DNA of 17,229 nt. Origin: COE1 sp045579665 (lineage in GTDB: Bacteria > Bacillota > Clostridia > Lachnospirales > Lachnospiraceae). A program made the translations under genes and the position numbers. Position 1 is the first letter of the stretch. Every line of letters starts with the position of its first letter. Of the stretch, positions 14,868-17,229 are shown piece by piece. The DNA lies in assembly GCA_045579665.1 (NCBI GenBank), contig JAZNMO010000156.1, positions 1 to 17,229 on the forward strand. Reading direction: 5' to 3'. Under the pieces are notes generated by a model. That model had not been told where the DNA came from. It saw only the letters and a list, made by a program, of their open reading frames with translations, and ran no database searches.

Positions 14868-14896
14868 ATTGTAGCACAAAGGATATCCCGATACAA
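14868..14896 (-). promoter_or_regulatory. promoter of the gntR-clpC operon
   Basis: On the minus strand TTGTAT (14891-14896) and an extended TGC-TACAAT (-10 at 14868-14873) are spaced by 17 bp, about 46 bases upstream of the gntR start codon. I see no clear GntR half-site dyad or heat-shock operator nearby. Confidence 0.75.
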
Positions 14897-14948
14897 TAAG
14901 TATTGCCTTAAATTAATAGACAATTTAGACAAAAAACGTGTTCAAAAT

Positions 14949-14979
14949 AAGAAAAAGCTGTATGAAACAGCTTTTTCTT
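14949..14979 (-). terminator. terminator of the surface SH3 protein gene
   Basis: A 13-bp stem (14967-14979 with 14949-14961) with a 5-nt loop has its U-rich tract at the 3' arm and beyond (CTTTTTCTTATTTT on the minus strand). It lies 8 bases after the stop codon at 14988. Confidence 0.88.
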
Positions 14980-14987
14980 TCGTATCC

Positions 14988-16472
14988 TTATATTTCAATA
15001 AATTCCATATCATTATCTACTTCCAAGAAGCTCTTTGCTCTTGTGCCTCTTGGCTGCGCAGATGGTCTTCTTACCTGAGTTCTCTCATGAGTTCTCTCAT
15101 GAGTTTTCTCACGAGTACTCTCCTGTGCATTTGCACGTGTTCTCTCCTGTGGCTTCTGCGTTCCTGTAGGTGCAGTTCTCTCAACATTTCTCATACCCGG
15201 ACGTGCATTATTAGATGTTGGTCTAGGAGCACCTGTATTCGCTACAGGTCTTCTTGCAGGAGCCGTATTCTGTACAGGTCTCTGAGGCTGTCTTGGGCCT
15301 GATGAAGAATCGTCATCGTCATCATCATCTTCATCCTCATCATCCTCTTCGTCATAATCGTAATCACCTGTATACTCTCTAAGCTTTAAGAACATTACTG
15401 CAATCACTGCCATCAAAGCAACAATTACAATTGCAAGAATAATAATCGGTGCCATTCCAACGCTCTTCTCCTTAGGGATAGTTGCTGTTGGAGTTTCATA
15501 TACATATCTCATATATGTGCCGTTAGCAGAATCATAAAGATACCAGCCTTCTACACCATTTCTATTCGCATAGAATATATAGAAATCACCATTTCTGTAA
15601 GCATTAATCTCCTGTTCATTCCATTTCAGAATTGTCATATCAAAGCCACCCGGAACATACGGAACCTTAGTTGTATTCAATAACACAACCGTCTCTACCG
15701 GCTCTTCCTTCTCAGGTTCTGGTGTTGGTTCCGGCTCTACTGTAGTCTCCGGCTCCGGCTGCTGCTCAGGTTGCTGCTCAGGTGCAACAGTTCCACCAAT
15801 CTGGCTCTCAGTCGTATCTGCCGGCACTGACTCAAAGGTAACTAAATCAGAACGAATAAATCCGGTAATCTGCTTGCTGTCATAAGTAAAAGATACCTGA
15901 TACCATGTCTTACCATCTGTTCCTGCTGCCTCTCCTGTTACATTGACAATCATGCCTCTGTTCGCAGTTGCTACAATACCATACTCTGTAGAAGCACCCT
16001 TACGGATTCTAACATTGTTAGTCTCTACTGTTGCCTGTTTTGTTTCAACCGGTGTTACCTGTGTCTCAGGCAGATTCGTGGTTGTAGTTGTAGTAGTGGT
16101 TGTAGGCGTTGTAGTTGTAGTGTTAGTTGTTAACGAGCCCTGTCCCAGGCTTACCAAATCTGAGCGAATATATCCCTGTGTATTAGCATCTACATGCATA
16201 TGATACCATTTGATACCATCTGTACCTGTAGCTTCACCAAAAACAGATACCACATCTCCCTGCTTCACACTTGCCAGTATTGCACTGGAAGGATCTGCTG
16301 CTGCTCTGATATTTGCACTTGTTGCCGTTACGGTTGCCGGGGTCTCCGGAAATGCATAACTCACTGTGCCTGTTCCTAATACTACAATAAAAATAATTGC
16401 GGCTGCTATACTAGTGATTAGTCTTCTCCACTTGCTGCCATTGTTTGCTGTCTGTACTCTGTAATTATTCAT
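14988..16472 (-). CDS. type I membrane protein with two SH3b domains and a charged cytosolic tail
   Basis: This 494-residue envelope protein is modular. A hydrophobic segment at 18-38 with a plausible cleavage site after TVSYA (36-40) acts as signal peptide. SH3b domain 1 spans about 46-108 and domain 2 about 146-212; both contain a GTDG-x-K/T-W-Y turn and an IRSDLV end. A Thr-rich spacer (115-133) separates them. A Pro/Glu/Gln linker (231-260) precedes an unrecognised aromatic-rich segment (265-328). A second transmembrane helix lies at about 340-363. It is followed by an acidic run (371-388, mostly Asp), a basic Pro/Arg/Thr-rich tail with THER repeats (451-465) and the C-terminus FLEVDNDMEFIEI. 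ATAGGAGAAG precedes the ATG. It lies 62 bp after purD with no strong terminator between. The function is unknown; wall binding outside with signalling or scaffolding inside is inferred. Confidence 0.82.
   Translation of the reverse strand: MNNYRVQTANNGSKWRRLITSIAAAIIFIVVLGTGTVSYAFPETPATVTATSANIRAAADPSSAILASVKQGDVVSVFGEATGTDGIKWYHMHVDANTQGYIRSDLVSLGQGSLTTNTTTTTPTTTTTTTTTNLPETQVTPVETKQATVETNNVRIRKGASTEYGIVATANRGMIVNVTGEAAGTDGKTWYQVSFTYDSKQITGFIRSDLVTFESVPADTTESQIGGTVAPEQQPEQQPEPETTVEPEPTPEPEKEEPVETVVLLNTTKVPYVPGGFDMTILKWNEQEINAYRNGDFYIFYANRNGVEGWYLYDSANGTYMRYVYETPTATIPKEKSVGMAPIIILAIVIVALMAVIAVMFLKLREYTGDYDYDEEDDEDEDDDDDDDSSSGPRQPQRPVQNTAPARRPVANTGAPRPTSNNARPGMRNVERTAPTGTQKPQERTRANAQESTREKTHERTHERTQVRRPSAQPRGTRAKSFLEVDNDMEFIEI
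15077..15124 (-). repeat. 12-bp tandem repeat inside the surface protein gene
   Basis: Four units of 12 bp related to GAGTTCTCTCAT (plus strand) lie at 15077-15088, 15089-15100, 15101-15112 and 15113-15124. The first two are identical and the others diverge. They encode the THER-type repeats of the cytosolic tail and keep the frame, so copy number can vary without breaking the gene. Confidence 0.85.
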
Positions 16473-16534
16473 ATTCTACTTCTCCTATGTTTCCCCTAAA
16501 TATAACTCACAACCCCAAAATATGGCTTTTCAGC

Positions 16535-17229
16535 CTAGGCCTCATCTATCGCCTTACCAATGTCGTGACGCATATATTTATTGTCAAAGTCTACCCATTC
16601 TGTTGCTGCATATGCATTTGCTCTTGCTTCCTGCAAGGTTGCTCCCTTAGCAGTCACACCAAGAACTCTTCCTCCATTGGTTACTATTTTATCACCATCA
16701 AGCTTTGTGCCTGCATGGAAGCAATAGTAGCCATCCTTACCTGCAAAATTCTCAAGTCCTCTAATCTCAAGTCCCTTGTCATACTTTACAGGATATCCGT
16801 CTGAAGCAAGTACAACACAAACTGCTGCATTGTCTTCAAACTGTAAATCTACTTCATCAAGCTTTCCATCGATACAAGCCTCCATTACCTCGATGATATC
16901 ATTCTTCATACGTGGTAATACAACCTGTGCCTCAGGATCGCCGAATCTTGCATTATACTCTAATACTCTTGGTCCGTTTGGTGTCAGCATCAATCCAAAG
17001 AAAATAATTCCCTTGAACTCTCTTCCCTCTGCTGCCATAGCATCTACTGTTGCCTGATAGATGTACTTCTTACAGAACTCATCCACCTGGGCTGTATAGA
17101 ACGGACTTGGAGAGAAGGTTCCCATACCACCTGTATTCAAGCCCTGGTCTCCGTCCATCGCTCTCTTATGATCCTGTGCAGATGTCATAGTCTTAATTGT
17201 CTTACCATCTACATAAGATAATACAGATA
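16535..17229 (-). CDS. purD: phosphoribosylamine-glycine ligase, C-terminal part (cut by window edge)
   Basis: The reading frame stays open to the right edge, so this is the 3' part of purD and not a gene starting at the internal ATG 17188. PurD makes glycinamide ribonucleotide from phosphoribosylamine, glycine and ATP in purine synthesis. The visible part begins SVLSYVDGKTIKTM and continues with SAQDHKRAMDGDQGLNTGGMGTFSP, the ATP-grasp signature. GIIFFGLM and LEYNARFGDPEAQVVLPR carry metal- and ATP-binding residues, and the last 100 residues form the C-terminal PurD domain. About 231 codons are present of the usual 420-430. Its stop lies 62 bp upstream of the surface protein gene, with only a 4-bp GAAA-loop hairpin (GGCT/AGCC) between, so read-through is likely. 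No other purine genes are in view. Confidence 0.97.
   Translation of the reverse strand, partial: SVLSYVDGKTIKTMTSAQDHKRAMDGDQGLNTGGMGTFSPSPFYTAQVDEFCKKYIYQATVDAMAAEGREFKGIIFFGLMLTPNGPRVLEYNARFGDPEAQVVLPRMKNDIIEVMEACIDGKLDEVDLQFEDNAAVCVVLASDGYPVKYDKGLEIRGLENFAGKDGYYCFHAGTKLDGDKIVTNGGRVLGVTAKGATLQEARANAYAATEWVDFDNKYMRHDIGKAIDEA

Noticed and set aside
16535..17188. Complete 217-aa gene starting at ATG 17188
   Set aside because: The frame continues to the window edge with typical PurD sequence (VLSYVDGKTIKTM), so the ATG is internal.

Overview
The window reads as chromosomal housekeeping DNA of a low-to-moderate GC, anaerobic Firmicute, most likely Clostridia of the Lachnospiraceae type. The evidence is strong AGGAGG-type ribosome binding sites, sigma-A promoters with TTGACA/TATAAT and extended TGN -10 elements, tRNA genes without encoded CCA, the clpC-radA linkage typical of Firmicutes, and small proteins of Lachnospiraceae flavour. 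I see no insertion sequence, phage gene, CRISPR array or rRNA.

Layout from left to right. A YigZ/IMPACT-family gene (minus) and a bifunctional class A penicillin-binding protein (plus) diverge from about 770-1014. After the PBP terminator come tRNA-Thr(GGT) and a small membrane-anchored SH3 protein. These converge, across a shared bidirectional terminator (4457-4490), on a compact four-gene minus-strand operon read from 6863 down to 4492: XRE-type regulator, CheC-type phosphatase, a 65-aa Cys-containing acidic protein, and a GH43-like beta-propeller hydrolase. Next are tRNA-Trp(CCA), a 76-aa helix-turn-helix protein with its own promoter, a secreted SleB-type cell wall hydrolase with a long leader, and a minus-strand block: gntR - clpC - a 136-aa conserved protein - radA - M18 aminopeptidase. 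The right end holds a large cell-surface protein (two SH3b domains, a transmembrane segment and a strikingly acidic then basic tail) and the 3' part of purD, which runs off the window.

Functional themes are cell envelope building and remodelling (PBP1A, SleB, two SH3 proteins) and proteostasis/DNA repair (ClpC, RadA, M18 peptidase). The block at 8634-14822 resembles the classical Firmicutes ctsR-mcsA-mcsB-clpC-radA cluster, but ctsR, mcsA and mcsB are absent and a YtrA-type GntR repressor sits where CtsR would be.

No spectacular new system is evident. The items most worth a second look are the gntR-clpC arrangement, the XRE-CheC-small protein-GH43 operon, the type I membrane SH3 protein with a disordered cytosolic tail, the 136-aa conserved protein, the tRNA-Thr with an internal 9-nt direct repeat, and the 76-aa regulator with tandem 8-bp repeats beside its promoter.
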